Below the pieces are notes generated by a model. That model had not been told where the DNA came from and made no database searches. It saw nothing but the letters and a program-made list of their open reading frames with translations. 64,000 nucleotides of DNA from WHSW01 sp963846165 (GTDB lineage Bacteria > Actinomycetota > Thermoleophilia > Solirubrobacterales > 70-9): the NCBI GenBank assembly GCA_963846165.1, contig CAWJUU010000007.1:434001-498000 (forward strand), read 5' to 3'. The translations under genes and the position numbers were made by a program. Shown here piece by piece: positions 1 through 9,401 of the stretch (position 1 is its first letter; each line of letters opens with the position of its first letter).

Positions 1-1434
1 CTGCTCGTCTCGCTCCAGGATCTGGGCGCGGCGGGGCTCACCTCCTCGGCGGGCGAGATGGCCTCGGCGGGCGGGGTCGGGATCGACATCGATGTGTCGC
101 GGGTGCCGCTGCGCGAGGCCGACATGGAGCCGTTCGAGATCATGATCTCCGAGTCCCAGGAGCGGATGCTGGCGGTGGTCGAGCCGGCGAAGGTGGATGC
201 GGTGATCGCGCTCTGCGAGCGCTGGGAGACCGGCGCCGCGGTGGTCGGCGAGGTCACCGCGAGCGGCCGATTCCGGGTCCTCGCCGGCGGCGAGGTGGTC
301 GGCGAGATGCCCGTCGCGGCGCTCGTCGACGAGTGCCCCCTGTACGACCTCGAGCCAGCCGAGCCCAAGAGCTGGATCTACGGCAACGAGAACACGACGA
401 GCGCCCGCGAAGCCGACGAAGTCCTACTGGAGCTCCTCGGGTCGCCGAGTGTCGCGAGCAAGCGCTGGGCCTTTGAGCAGTACGACTCCGTGGTCCTTTC
501 CCACACCGTGCGGCGCCCGGAGAGCGCCGACGCCGCCGTGCTCCACCTGCACGAGGCCGGCGCGACGATCGCGGTCGCGATCGACGGCAATGGCCGCCGC
601 GTCGCCTGCGACCCGTACGCGGGCACGGTCGAGGCGGTGCTCGAAGGCGCCCAGAACCTCGCCTGCGCGGGCGCCGCGCCGCTCGGGCTCACCAACTGCC
701 TCAACTTCGGCAACCCGGAGCGGCCGGCGGTCGCCTGGCAGCTCGACCGCTCGACCCAGGGCCTGGCCGACGCTTGCGAGGCGCTCGGCGTGCCGGTCGT
801 CGGCGGAAATGTCTCGCTCTACAACGAGACCGAGGACGGCCCGATCTACCCGACGCCGGTGGTCGGCATGGTCGGCGAGCTCCCCGATCCGCAGCGTGCC
901 GGTGGCCTGGCGCTGCGCGGCGGAGACGCGATCGCGCTCTGCGGCCCCTTCTCGCCCTCGATCTCCGGCTCCGAGCTGGCGAAGCTCCGCGGCGAGCTCG
1001 GACCCGGGCTGCCCTCCCTTCCGATCGCTCAAGTGAGCGCCGCGATCGAGCTCGTCCGCGACGCGGTTCGCGGCGGCCGGGTGACCGGCGCCCACGACAT
1101 CAGCGACGGCGGCCTCGCCAGTGCGCTGGCCGAGATGGCGATCGCCGGCGGGGTCGGGCTCGAGGTCGACCTCGACCAGCTGATCGAAAGCCGCGGCTGC
1201 TCGGGCGAGACTTGCCTCTTCGGCGAAGGTCCGGGCGGGTTCGTGCTCACCGGCGACCGGGTCGAGCTCGAGGCACTGGCGGCCGGCAACGTCGACATGA
1301 TCACCGTCGGGGCAGCGGGCGGCGAGAGGATCACGATCTCAGCCGCGGAGGCCGAGCTCGACGTCCTGCTCACCGACGCCGAGCGCGCCTGGCATTCGCT
1401 CGGCGAGCGGATGGCCGCCGAGGCCCATACGTAG
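1..1434 (+). CDS. purL: Phosphoribosylformylglycinamidine synthase subunit PurL (3' part)
   Basis: The frame is open from base 1, so the gene begins upstream and about 478 residues of the C-terminal part are visible. PurL uses ATP and glutamine-derived ammonia to convert FGAR to FGAM, the fourth step of purine synthesis. The first residues read QDLGAAGLTSSAGEM, a conserved AIRS-type motif. A second AIRS-like half follows with GVPVVGGNVSLYNE, AHDISDGGL and a glycine-rich C-terminal end. An internal ATG at 58 is not the true start. purF, purN and purH follow on the same strand, interrupted by unrelated genes, so this is a loose purine cluster. Family assignment is secure. Confidence 0.95.
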   Translation: MLVSLQDLGAAGLTSSAGEMASAGGVGIDIDVSRVPLREADMEPFEIMISESQERMLAVVEPAKVDAVIALCERWETGAAVVGEVTASGRFRVLAGGEVVGEMPVAALVDECPLYDLEPAEPKSWIYGNENTTSAREADEVLLELLGSPSVASKRWAFEQYDSVVLSHTVRRPESADAAVLHLHEAGATIAVAIDGNGRRVACDPYAGTVEAVLEGAQNLACAGAAPLGLTNCLNFGNPERPAVAWQLDRSTQGLADACEALGVPVVGGNVSLYNETEDGPIYPTPVVGMVGELPDPQRAGGLALRGGDAIALCGPFSPSISGSELAKLRGELGPGLPSLPIAQVSAAIELVRDAVRGGRVTGAHDISDGGLASALAEMAIAGGVGLEVDLDQLIESRGCSGETCLFGEGPGGFVLTGDRVELEALAAGNVDMITVGAAGGERITISAAEAELDVLLTDAERAWHSLGERMAAEAHT

Positions 1435-1504
1435 TCCGAACACCACCCACGAGCCGGCACGATTCGCGCGCATTCAGCACCCACCTGAGGTCCACCCTTG
1501 TCAC

Positions 1505-1822
1505 ATGGAGCGCACCGCCTGGACCGACGAGCGCCTCGACGACTTCTCGCGGAGGATGGACGCGGGATTCGAACGAGTAATCGCCGACCTCCGCGAGCTC
1601 CGAGCAGACGTCAGTGGAGTGCGGGCTGAGATGCGTGGGGAGATCCGCGGAGCGCGCGCGGAGAGCGGCGGACTGCGCGGGGAAATGCGCCAAGAGATCG
1701 GTGGACTCCGGGGCGAGCTTGGTGGGAAGATCGACACGATGCAGGCAACGCTGCTGCGGGTCGGTGGAGTGATGATCGTCGCCCTGATCGGCGTCATCGC
1801 CGCGGTCCTGGCCCGCGGCTGA
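1505..1822 (+). CDS. Small coiled-coil protein with C-terminal membrane anchor
   Basis: 105 residues of unknown function. Residues 1-75 are highly charged with repeated R-x-E-x-R-G-E-I/L-G units, predicting an alpha-helical coiled coil. Residues about 83-103 form one hydrophobic helix, so it is probably a tail-anchored membrane protein. Similar short proteins occur as membrane-anchored DUF1640-like hypotheticals, but I cannot name a role. Its last 29 bases overlap the 3' end of the convergent carotenoid oxygenase. The start is the first ATG after a 70-base gap behind purL. Confidence 0.6.
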   Translation: MERTAWTDERLDDFSRRMDAGFERVIADLRELRADVSGVRAEMRGEIRGARAESGGLRGEMRQEIGGLRGELGGKIDTMQATLLRVGGVMIVALIGVIAAVLARG

Positions 1823-3227
1823 CGCTCACGCCCGCCGGCGCGAACTGACCGTGAAAGCCGAACGGGATGTGGCGCGGGACCGGCGCGCGGGCGAGCTCGT
1901 CGAGGGTCGCAGCGTCGAGGACGAGCAGAAATGACGATTCCGCGTTCGCGTCGAGGACGACCGAGAGCAGCACCCCCGCGTCCTCGGCCTCCGCGCCGGG
2001 CTCGGCGACGAACACGGGCTCGCCGGGATAGCAGCCGTCCTCCGACCACGTGGAGGTCGAGCGCTCGACCACATCCGCCTTCACGATTCGATCGAACCAG
2101 CCAGAGTCGCCGATCCCGGTGCCCCAGACGTAGCGGTAGGGCCGCTCGTTGCATCGCCCGTAGTTGATCCGCGGCAGGTCGAGGCCCTCGTCGGTGAGCA
2201 GCTCGGTTTCGATCGATCCCGACTCGACGGAGATCCGGCAGCGGCGCAGCTGCGGCGCCGGGATCGGCCTGCCGGCCCGCAGGCGGTCGAGATACAGGTC
2301 CTGGACCGGGCCGGCGTCGGGAAACGTGGACAGGTCGGCGACCACCGAGCCGTCCTCCTGATAGGCGTTGACGTGGTGAAAGCAGAAGAACGGCTCGGTC
2401 TCGCACGGGCCGAGGGCTTCACCCGTCGAGCGGTCCAGCAGGGTGAAGCGGGTGCCGAGCTCGGGCTTCCAGCGGTAGTTCTCGATGTAGGGGCGGCCCG
2501 AGAAGGCGAGCCTGAGCGTGTTGACGACGAAGGGGTTCTCCGCGAGCACGATCCAACGCTCGGTGAGCCCGAAGGAGTGCATATAGGCGGGCTCGCGGAC
2601 CGGCAGCGAGGCGATCACCTCGGGCTGGTCCGTGCCGGGGCCGACGAGGAAGAAGCGGTACTGGTTGCGCGGCCCGAGCTTGGCGGCGTAATTGAGCATC
2701 CCGCCGCTCGGCCGATCGAGGTGCGGGTGGGCGGTGGTCAGCATCCCGGGAACCTCATAGGCGACTCCCGCGGTGGCGAGCGTCTCACCGTCGAATTCGA
2801 CCGGGATCGGCGTCTCGGTCATTGCCACGAAGCGCTCGCCGAGCTTGGCCAGGTTGACGTTGCCGTTGTCACTGAGCTTCGGCGAGAACATCGCCGCCAC
2901 TCGCGAGAACAGCGTTCGGCAGGGATCGGTGGCGAACTCGCTGTAGCGGATCTCGCCCTCGTCGCGTGCCGCCCGATACGCCTTCGTGTCGAGGAAGCGG
3001 CTCGCATAGGTCACGGCCCCGGCGTCGACCTCGAAGCGGTGCAGCATCGCGAGCCCGTCGAACCAGTGGTTCATCGTCTGAGGGCCGACCTCCCACTTCG
3101 CCGGACCGGTCCTGATCAGCGCCCCTCGCACCCACGCCGGCAGCGAGCCCTCGAGGTTCAGCTCGCACAGCGGGGTCTCCTCCTCCTGGGAGCTAAAGCC
3201 GAGCGCGGTCCGCGTCGCGGTGATCAC
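1794..3227 (-). CDS. Carotenoid oxygenase family protein
   Basis: About 477 residues, the usual length of a non-haem iron carotenoid cleavage dioxygenase, which splits a polyene double bond with O2 to make apocarotenals. The early motif LPAWVRGALIRTGPAKW is typical of the family. The four iron-binding histidines are in the contexts TTAHPHLD, YMHSFGLTERW, FCFHHVNAYQ and, at the C-terminus, PFGFHGQF, so the seven-bladed propeller is complete. No ATG is in frame near the conserved N-terminus; GTG at 3227 is chosen, with TTG at 3278 as the alternative. The frame stays open upstream, but that part is a shadow of the divergent DM13 gene. Substrate unknown. Confidence 0.88.
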   Translation of the reverse strand: MITATRTALGFSSQEEETPLCELNLEGSLPAWVRGALIRTGPAKWEVGPQTMNHWFDGLAMLHRFEVDAGAVTYASRFLDTKAYRAARDEGEIRYSEFATDPCRTLFSRVAAMFSPKLSDNGNVNLAKLGERFVAMTETPIPVEFDGETLATAGVAYEVPGMLTTAHPHLDRPSGGMLNYAAKLGPRNQYRFFLVGPGTDQPEVIASLPVREPAYMHSFGLTERWIVLAENPFVVNTLRLAFSGRPYIENYRWKPELGTRFTLLDRSTGEALGPCETEPFFCFHHVNAYQEDGSVVADLSTFPDAGPVQDLYLDRLRAGRPIPAPQLRRCRISVESGSIETELLTDEGLDLPRINYGRCNERPYRYVWGTGIGDSGWFDRIVKADVVERSTSTWSEDGCYPGEPVFVAEPGAEAEDAGVLLSVVLDANAESSFLLVLDAATLDELARAPVPRHIPFGFHGQFAPAGVSVSRGPGPRR

Positions 3228-3284
3228 CTCAAGCGCATGTTCACGGATCGCGTAACGGACCGGGTGCCCGGTGGACAAGGGGGT

Positions 3285-3974
3285 ATGCAGCGCTTCTTCC
3301 TCCCGGCTCTCACCGTCGGCGCCGTCCTCGGGATCCCGATGCTGATCCTGCAGCGGTACGTGGCCGAGACCCGAGGCGCGGCGATCGCGCTGGTCGCGGT
3401 CTGGATCGCGATCGTCGGGATCGCGATCGTCGGGATCGTGCGCCGCAGGCCCGATCTGCGACTGCCGCTCGCCGGCACCTGGCTCGCCGTCCTGGTCGGC
3501 ACGGTGGCGATCGGTTACTGGACCGGGTTTCGCGACCGGGAGGTCAGCGAGGACGTCGCGATCGCGAGCACCCGCGCTGCGGGCGAGGACCGCGAGCGCG
3601 GGCTGAGCGGCGGCGATGGGGACGGGGCCGACGGGGGAGGCACCGCGAAGCCAATCGAGCTTGCGAGCGGGCCCTTCGAGGGCGCCGACGGGCACGCCGG
3701 GAGCGGCACCGCCAGGGTGGTCGAGCAGCCCGGCGGCGAGCGGTTGCTCACCTTCACCGAGTTCGACGTCGATCCCGGCGTCGACGTCGAGGTCTACTTG
3801 ACCCCGAGCACCGAGAGCGTCGAGGACCGAGTCGAGCTCGGGGGGCTGAAGGGCAACGTCGGCGATCAGCAGTACGAGATCCCGGCCGACGCAGACCTGC
3901 GCGAGTACCACAACGTGATCCTCTGGTGCACCCCGTTCACGGTCCGGATCGCGGTCGCCGAGCTCGACGCTTGA
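3285..3974 (+). CDS. Membrane-anchored DM13 domain protein
   Basis: About 229 residues. Residues 1-80 carry three hydrophobic helices: a signal-anchor, one around AIALVAVWIAIVGIAIVGIV, and LAGTWLAVLVGTVAIGYW. A charged linker rich in Gly and Asp follows. The C-terminal 110 residues match the DM13 pattern (GTARV, then TFTEFDVDPGVDVEVYL, then YEIPADADLREYHNVILWC). DM13 domains are proposed to act in extracellular redox or electron transfer, with a conserved Cys that is present here as WCTPF. The start is ATG 3285 behind a GGACAAGGGGG purine stretch. It is divergent from the carotenoid oxygenase, with only 57 bases between the chosen starts. Confidence 0.75.
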   Translation: MQRFFLPALTVGAVLGIPMLILQRYVAETRGAAIALVAVWIAIVGIAIVGIVRRRPDLRLPLAGTWLAVLVGTVAIGYWTGFRDREVSEDVAIASTRAAGEDRERGLSGGDGDGADGGGTAKPIELASGPFEGADGHAGSGTARVVEQPGGERLLTFTEFDVDPGVDVEVYLTPSTESVEDRVELGGLKGNVGDQQYEIPADADLREYHNVILWCTPFTVRIAVAELDA

Positions 3975-4074
3975 TGGCCCGAGCTGGGGGGCGAATCCGG
4001 GCTCGTTGCTAGCCTCTTGCTTTGGGCGTTGACCCGCCCGTCTCGACTCAGTTCTTCGGAGTCAGATTCCTCTC

Positions 4075-5520
4075 ATGAATCCAACCGAGCGGCCGATTTC
4101 CGACCGCGATGGCCCGCGCGACGAGTGCGGCGTGTTCGGCGTGCACGCGCCGGGGCGCGAAGTCGCGCGGCTCGCCTACTTCGCCCTCTATGCGCTCCAG
4201 CACCGCGGCCAGGAATCGGCCGGGATCGCCACCTGCGAGGGCGGCCACATCACCACCCTGCGCGACACCGGGCTCGTCTCGCAGGTCTTCGACGAGCGCA
4301 AGCTGCGCGCCCTGGACGGCGACATGGCGATCGGCCACGTCCGCTACTCGACCACCGGCGGCGGCTCGTGGGAGAACTCGCAGCCGGTCTGGCGCGACGA
4401 CGGGCGTGAGCTCGCGCTCGCCCACAACGGCAACTTGACCAACGCGGTCGAGCTCCACAACGAGCTCCGCGAGCGCGGGATCAGCTTCCGCGGCACCTCG
4501 GACTCCGAGATCATCGCCGCGCTGCTCTCGATCGAGGAGGCGCGCCCGATCGAGAACGCCGTCGCCGCGGTGATGCCGCGGCTCAAGGGCGCCTACTCGA
4601 CGGTGGTGATGACCAAGCGGGCGGTGGTTGCCTTCCGCGACCCGCACGGCGTGCGGCCGCTCTCGCTCGGGCGCCTCGGCGACCGCTGGTGCGTCGCCTC
4701 GGAGAGCTGCGCCTTCGACATCATCGGCGGCGAGCTGGTGCGCGAGGTCCACCCCGGCGAGGCCGTCTCGCTGACCGCCGACGGGCTCGAGACGCGCCAG
4801 GTCGTGCGCTCGACCCGTCCCGCGCACTGCGTCTTCGAGCAGATCTACTTCTCCCGACCGGACTCGCGGCTGGAGGGACGCGTCCTGCAGGAGGTGCGCG
4901 GGCGGATGGGGGAGATCCTCGCCCGCGAGGCCCCGGTCGACGCTGACCTCGTGATCTCGGTGCCCGACTCGGGCAACGCCGCCGCGAACGGCTTCGCCCG
5001 CGCTTCCGGGTTGCCCAAGGACGACGGCCTGATCAAGAACCGTTACGTCGCCCGCACCTTCATCCAGCCCGGCCAGGAGCTGCGCAAGCACGGCCTGCGG
5101 ATGAAGTTCAACCCTTTGCCCGAGATCGTCGCCGACAAGCGGCTCGTCGTCGTCGACGACTCGATCGTGCGCGGCAACACGACCCGCCAGATCATCGGCA
5201 TGCTGCGGGACGCCGGTGCGGCCGAGGTTCACCTGCGCATATCCGCGCCCCCAATCCGCCACCCTTGCCACTACGGGGTCGACATGTCCACCCGCGAGGA
5301 GATGATCGCCCACGGGCGCACGATCGACGAGGTCGCCGAGGAGATCGGCGCCGACTCGCTCGCCTACCTCTCGATTGACGGCGTCTACGAGGCGGTCGGC
5401 ACGCCGCGCAAGGTCCACTGCGACGCCTGCTTCACCGGCGACTACCCGCTTGGCGACGACGGCGAGGCGGACGGGAAGTTCGCACTCGAGGAGCTGCCCG
5501 TGGTCCAGGGCGCCGGCTGA
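4075..5520 (+). CDS. purF: Amidophosphoribosyltransferase PurF
   Basis: 481 residues. It transfers glutamine amide nitrogen to PRPP, the first committed purine step. After a short propeptide the Ntn-type nucleophile Cys appears in DECGVFGV, followed by the glutaminase signatures YALQHRGQESAGIA and GHVRYSTTGGGSWEN. The C-terminal PRTase half has VVVDDSIVRGNTTRQI (PRPP loop). Cysteines near the C-terminus (HCDACFTGDYP) resemble the Fe-S-cluster type of PurF. The 100-base upstream region has TAGCCT and TTGACC promoter-like elements. No recognisable purine riboswitch. Confidence 0.97.
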   Translation: MNPTERPISDRDGPRDECGVFGVHAPGREVARLAYFALYALQHRGQESAGIATCEGGHITTLRDTGLVSQVFDERKLRALDGDMAIGHVRYSTTGGGSWENSQPVWRDDGRELALAHNGNLTNAVELHNELRERGISFRGTSDSEIIAALLSIEEARPIENAVAAVMPRLKGAYSTVVMTKRAVVAFRDPHGVRPLSLGRLGDRWCVASESCAFDIIGGELVREVHPGEAVSLTADGLETRQVVRSTRPAHCVFEQIYFSRPDSRLEGRVLQEVRGRMGEILAREAPVDADLVISVPDSGNAAANGFARASGLPKDDGLIKNRYVARTFIQPGQELRKHGLRMKFNPLPEIVADKRLVVVDDSIVRGNTTRQIIGMLRDAGAAEVHLRISAPPIRHPCHYGVDMSTREEMIAHGRTIDEVAEEIGADSLAYLSIDGVYEAVGTPRKVHCDACFTGDYPLGDDGEADGKFALEELPVVQGAG

Positions 5521-5587
5521 CCGTGCCGGTGCTGACGGCGGTCGCCCGGGGCGAACTCTCCGCCGCGGCGGCATAGATCATCGACGG

Positions 5588-7108
5588 GTGACTCACGCGG
5601 ATCTCAGATCGGCGCTCGGGCGCCACTTCGGCCACCCCGGCTTCCGGCCGGGCCAGGCAGATGCCGTGGCCGCGGCGATCGCCGGGCGCGACGTGCTCCT
5701 GGTGATGCCGACGGGCGCCGGGAAATCAGTCTGCTACCAGCTCCCGGCGCTGATCGACGACCGGCTCGCGGTCGTCGTCTCGCCGCTCGTCTCGCTGATG
5801 CAGGACCAGGTCGAGAGCCTCGACGACCGTGCGGCGTTGATCAACGCACAGCGCGATCCGGCCGACAACCGCCGCTCGCTCGAGCGTGCGCTCGCCGGTG
5901 AGGTGAGACTGCTCTACGTCGCGCCGGAGCGCTTCGCCACACCCGGCTTCGTTGACCGGCTGCGCCCGGCGCAGATCGGCCTCTTCGCCGTCGACGAGGC
6001 GCACTGCGTGAGCCAGTGGGGCCACGACTTCCGCCCCGAGTACTTCCGGCTCGGCGAGGTCGCCCGGGCCCTTGGCGCGCGTTCGGTCTTCGCCGCCACC
6101 GCCACCGCCACCCCGCGGGTTGCGGGCGATGTCGTTCGCCGGCTCGGGCTCCGCGACCCGGTCCGTATCACGACCGGGTTCGACCGTCCCAACCTCTCCT
6201 ACGACGTCGTGCCGGTTGGCTCGGCGCGAGCGAAGCGCGAGGCGACGTTGGCGCTGCTCTCCGAGCCCGGCGCACTGCCGGCGATCGTCTACGCGGGCAC
6301 CCGCAAGAAGACCGACGAGACCGCCGCCTGGCTCGCGCGCGAGCTGGGGCGGCCGGTCCCCGCCTACCACGCCGGGATGGAGCGCGAGCCGCGAGCCGCG
6401 GCCCAGCGCGCGTTCATGTCCGGCGAGGCGCCGGTGGTGGTGGCGACCAACGCCTTCGGAATGGGCGTCGACAAGGCCGACGTGCGCACGGTCATCCACG
6501 AAGCGGTCCCCTCGTCGCTCGAGGCCTACTACCAGGAGGCGGGGCGCGCCGGGCGCGATCTGCTGCCCTCCCGGTGCGTGCTGCTCGCCGAGAACCGCGA
6601 CAAGGGCCTGCACGTCTTCTTCATCAACCAGGTCGACGACCCGGAGGCCAAGCAGCACCGCTGGCGCCAGTACCGCGAGGTCTGGGGCTTCGTCGAGGGG
6701 CAGCGGTGCCGGCGCGAGGCGATCCTGCGCCACTTCGGCGACCGCTCGCCGGCGGGCGCTGAGGCGCGCTGTTGCGACGTCTGTGACGGGGCGCTGGCAC
6801 AGGTCGCGGTGCGAGCGCGGCCCGCGGTGTCCGGAGAGCGCGGCAGCGAGACGGGCGAGGTCGAGGACGCGATTGTGGCCGTGGTCGACGCGGCCTCGCC
6901 GGGCGTCGGGCGCACGCGCGCGGTCGAGATCCTGCGCGGCGGCCGGAGCAAGGTGGTCCGCAAGTACGGCTACGACTCGCTGCCCGGCTACGGGGACTTC
7001 CACGACTGGCGCGCCGACGACCTGCTGGCTGAGGTCGACGCGCTGATCGACACGGGCCGGCTGCGATCCACTGGTGGGAGGTTCCCGAAGCTCAAGGTCG
7101 CCGCGTGA
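5588..7108 (+). CDS. recQ: ATP-dependent DNA helicase RecQ
   Basis: About 506 residues. A superfamily 2 3'-5' helicase acting in recombination and fork repair. Motif 0/I reads FRPGQADAVAAAIAGRDVLLV then MPTGAGKSVCYQLPA (Walker A); motif II is VDEAHCVSQWGHDFRPEY; the aromatic-rich loop and motif VI (YYQEAGRAGRD) are intact. The zinc-binding RQC cysteines are seen as CRREAILRHFGD and CCDVCDG. The C-terminal end is short and holds an RQC-like winged helix; no clear HRDC domain. GTG 5588 is chosen because the conserved region begins nine residues later; the open frame before it overlaps purF. Its stop overlaps the purN start. Confidence 0.93.
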   Translation: MTHADLRSALGRHFGHPGFRPGQADAVAAAIAGRDVLLVMPTGAGKSVCYQLPALIDDRLAVVVSPLVSLMQDQVESLDDRAALINAQRDPADNRRSLERALAGEVRLLYVAPERFATPGFVDRLRPAQIGLFAVDEAHCVSQWGHDFRPEYFRLGEVARALGARSVFAATATATPRVAGDVVRRLGLRDPVRITTGFDRPNLSYDVVPVGSARAKREATLALLSEPGALPAIVYAGTRKKTDETAAWLARELGRPVPAYHAGMEREPRAAAQRAFMSGEAPVVVATNAFGMGVDKADVRTVIHEAVPSSLEAYYQEAGRAGRDLLPSRCVLLAENRDKGLHVFFINQVDDPEAKQHRWRQYREVWGFVEGQRCRREAILRHFGDRSPAGAEARCCDVCDGALAQVAVRARPAVSGERGSETGEVEDAIVAVVDAASPGVGRTRAVEILRGGRSKVVRKYGYDSLPGYGDFHDWRADDLLAEVDALIDTGRLRSTGGRFPKLKVAA

Positions 7109-7731
7109 GCGACCCGTTCCGGGTCGGGGTCCTTGCCTCGGGGACGGGAACCAACCTGCAGGCGATCCTCGACGAGCTTCACGGCTCCGGTGGGATCGAG
7201 GTCGTCGCGGTCGGCACCGACAAGCCCGGGGCGATGGCGCTCGAGCGCGCGGCTGCCGCGGGCGTGGATACGGCGACCTTCCTCGGCGAGGAGTATCCGG
7301 AGCGCGAGGCGCGCGACGCGGCGATCGCCGACTGGCTCGCGGGGCTCGGCGTCGACCTCGTCGTCCTCGCCGGCTACATGCAGCTGCTCTCGGAGGGGTT
7401 CGTGCGCCGGTTCGCGGGCCGGATAGTCAACGTCCACCCCGCACTCCTGCCCGCGTTCCCGGGCCTCGACGCGATCGGACAGGCGCTCGCCCACGGGGTC
7501 AAGGTCACCGGGGTCACGGTCCACTTCGTCGACGACGGCGTCGACTCCGGGCCGATCATCCTGCAGCGCCCGATACCGGTTCCGCCCGACCGTGACCGCG
7601 AGGCGCTCGAGGCGGCGATCCACGCCACCGAGCATGCGCTGTTGCCGGAGGCGATCCGGATGATCGCGGCGGGGCGGGTCCGGTTGGACGCGGCGAACCC
7701 GCGCGTGGTGCGAATCGACCCGGAGCCTTAG
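7105..7731 (+). CDS. purN: Phosphoribosylglycinamide formyltransferase PurN
   Basis: 208 residues. It transfers a formyl group from 10-formyltetrahydrofolate to GAR in purine synthesis. The N-terminus VGVLASGTGTNLQAILD binds the nucleotide. The catalytic Asn-His-Asp set is visible in NVHPALLPAFPG and FVDDGVDSGPII. GTG 7105 overlaps the recQ stop by four bases (GTGA), indicating translational coupling. Confidence 0.96.
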   Translation: MSDPFRVGVLASGTGTNLQAILDELHGSGGIEVVAVGTDKPGAMALERAAAAGVDTATFLGEEYPEREARDAAIADWLAGLGVDLVVLAGYMQLLSEGFVRRFAGRIVNVHPALLPAFPGLDAIGQALAHGVKVTGVTVHFVDDGVDSGPIILQRPIPVPPDRDREALEAAIHATEHALLPEAIRMIAAGRVRLDAANPRVVRIDPEP

Positions 7732-7741
7732 AAACCGGTCC

Positions 7742-7770
7742 TTTGTAGCGCGTTGCTGAGGACTTAGACT
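7742..7770 (+). promoter_or_regulatory. Candidate purH promoter for a leaderless transcript
   Basis: TTTGTA at 7742-7747 and TAGACT at 7765-7770 are separated by 17 bases. The -10-like hexamer ends five bases before the purH ATG, so transcription should begin at or next to the start codon, and no Shine-Dalgarno sequence is seen. Confidence 0.45.
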
Positions 7771-7775
7771 CGGAA

Positions 7776-9401
7776 ATGATGAGCATCGAGTCGGCGATCA
7801 CCGAAGAGGGGGGCTCCCCGCCGGCGGGAAGCCCGCTCCGGATCAGGCGGGCGCTGATCTCGGTCTCCGATAAGACCGGCGTCGTCGAGTTCGCCCGCGG
7901 GCTGCGCGAGCTCGAGGTCGAGATCCTCTCCACCGGCGGTACCGCCGCGGCCATCCGCGACGCGGGGATCGAGGTTCTCGATGTCTCCGAGTTCACGGGC
8001 TCGCCGGAGATCCTCGATGGGCGCGTGAAGACGCTGCACCCGCGCCTGCACGCGGCGCTGCTCGCGAGGCGGGACGACCCCGAGCACGTCGCGACGCTCG
8101 AAGCCGAAGGGATCGAGCCGATCGACCTCGTGTGCGTGAACCTCTACCCGTTCGAGCAGACGGTCGAGTCGCCCGGGGTGACCGAGGCCGAGGCGATCGA
8201 GAACATCGACGTCGGCGGGCCGACGATGATCCGCGCGGCGGCCAAGAACCATCGCGACGTCGCCGTGATCGTCAGGCCGGAGAGCTACGACGCGCTGCTC
8301 GCCGAGCTCGGCGAGTCGGACGGCGCGATCTCGGCCGAGACACGCCACTGGCTCGCCAGCGAGGCGTTCGCCCAGACCGCCGCCTATGACGCCGCGATCA
8401 GCCGCTGGTTCGGGCTTCGCTACGAGGCCTACCCGAATCACTGGCTGATGCCGCACGAGAAGTTCATGGACCTCCCCTACGGCGAGAACCCGCACCAGAA
8501 GGCGGCGCTCTACATCGAGTCGGGTGCTCGCTCGCACGTCCTCTCCGGGGTCGCCAAGCAGCACGGCAAGGCGCTCTCGTTCAACAACATCCTCGACCTC
8601 GACTCGGCGCGTTTGCTGCTCGACGAGTTCTCACAGCCCGCGTGCGTGATCGTCAAGCACAACAACCCCTGCGGCGCCGCGGTCGCCGAGACCGCCGCCG
8701 AGGCCTACGAGAGGGCGTTGGCGTGCGACCCGCTGTCGGCGTTCGGCGGCGTGATCGTCTTCAACCGGGAGGTGGACCAGGCGCTCGCCGAGCGACTGCA
8801 TGAGCAGTTCATCGAGGTCCTGCTCGCGCCCGCCTTCGACCCCGCCGCGTTCGAGGTCCTGACACGGAAGGAGGCGGTGCGGATCCTCGAAGCCCCGGAC
8901 CAGCTCGACTACCTGCCGCGCGCCCGCGACGTCAAGCGCGTCCGCGGCGGTCTGCTGGTGCAGGACCCCGACTTCGTCGACGAGGGTCGCGACTCGATGA
9001 CGGTCGCGGGCGCGACGCAGCCGAGCGAGGAACAATGGCGCGACCTGCTGTTCGCCTGGAAGGTCTGCCGCCACGTGCGCTCGAACGCGATCGTGCTTGC
9101 CCGCGACGGGGCGACGCTCGGGATCGGTGCCGGGCAGATGAGCCGGGTGGACTCCGTGCGGATCGCGATCGACAAGGCCCGTGATGCGCGCGGAGAGGCG
9201 GCAGCGGGACTGCTCGCGGGGTCGTCACTTGCCTCCGATGCGTTCTTCCCCTTCCCCGACGGCCCCGAGACAGCGATCCGGGCGGGCGTGACCGCATTGA
9301 TCCAGCCGGGCGGGTCGAAGCGCGACGCCGCGGTTGTTGCCGCCTGCGACGCGGCGGGGGCGGCGATGGTGTTCACCGGCCGCCGGCACTTCCGGCATTG
9401 A
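7776..9401 (+). CDS. purH: Bifunctional AICAR formyltransferase / IMP cyclohydrolase PurH
   Basis: 541 residues, full length. It does the last two purine steps: formylation of AICAR and ring closure to IMP. The N-terminal MGS-like cyclohydrolase domain covers roughly residues 25-170 (VSDKTGVVEFA, STGGTAAAIRDAG, GRVKTLHPRLH). The AICAR transformylase part has the catalytic Lys-His motif VKHNNPCGAAV, SAFGGVIVFN and a C-terminal FTGRRHFRH end. The ATG directly follows a -10-like hexamer. The stop overlaps the TTG start of the PhzF-like gene. Confidence 0.97.
   Translation: MMSIESAITEEGGSPPAGSPLRIRRALISVSDKTGVVEFARGLRELEVEILSTGGTAAAIRDAGIEVLDVSEFTGSPEILDGRVKTLHPRLHAALLARRDDPEHVATLEAEGIEPIDLVCVNLYPFEQTVESPGVTEAEAIENIDVGGPTMIRAAAKNHRDVAVIVRPESYDALLAELGESDGAISAETRHWLASEAFAQTAAYDAAISRWFGLRYEAYPNHWLMPHEKFMDLPYGENPHQKAALYIESGARSHVLSGVAKQHGKALSFNNILDLDSARLLLDEFSQPACVIVKHNNPCGAAVAETAAEAYERALACDPLSAFGGVIVFNREVDQALAERLHEQFIEVLLAPAFDPAAFEVLTRKEAVRILEAPDQLDYLPRARDVKRVRGGLLVQDPDFVDEGRDSMTVAGATQPSEEQWRDLLFAWKVCRHVRSNAIVLARDGATLGIGAGQMSRVDSVRIAIDKARDARGEAAAGLLAGSSLASDAFFPFPDGPETAIRAGVTALIQPGGSKRDAAVVAACDAAGAAMVFTGRRHFRH

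Noticed and set aside
424..1095. Long open frames antisense to purL and to many other genes
   Set aside because: At 70% GC, antisense and shifted frames stay open by chance. These lack family motifs and are Arg/Ala/Pro-rich, so they are shadows.
1562..1580. GGATTCGAACGAG resembling a tRNA T-loop
   Set aside because: It is in frame within the coiled-coil gene and no acceptor or anticodon stem can be drawn around it.
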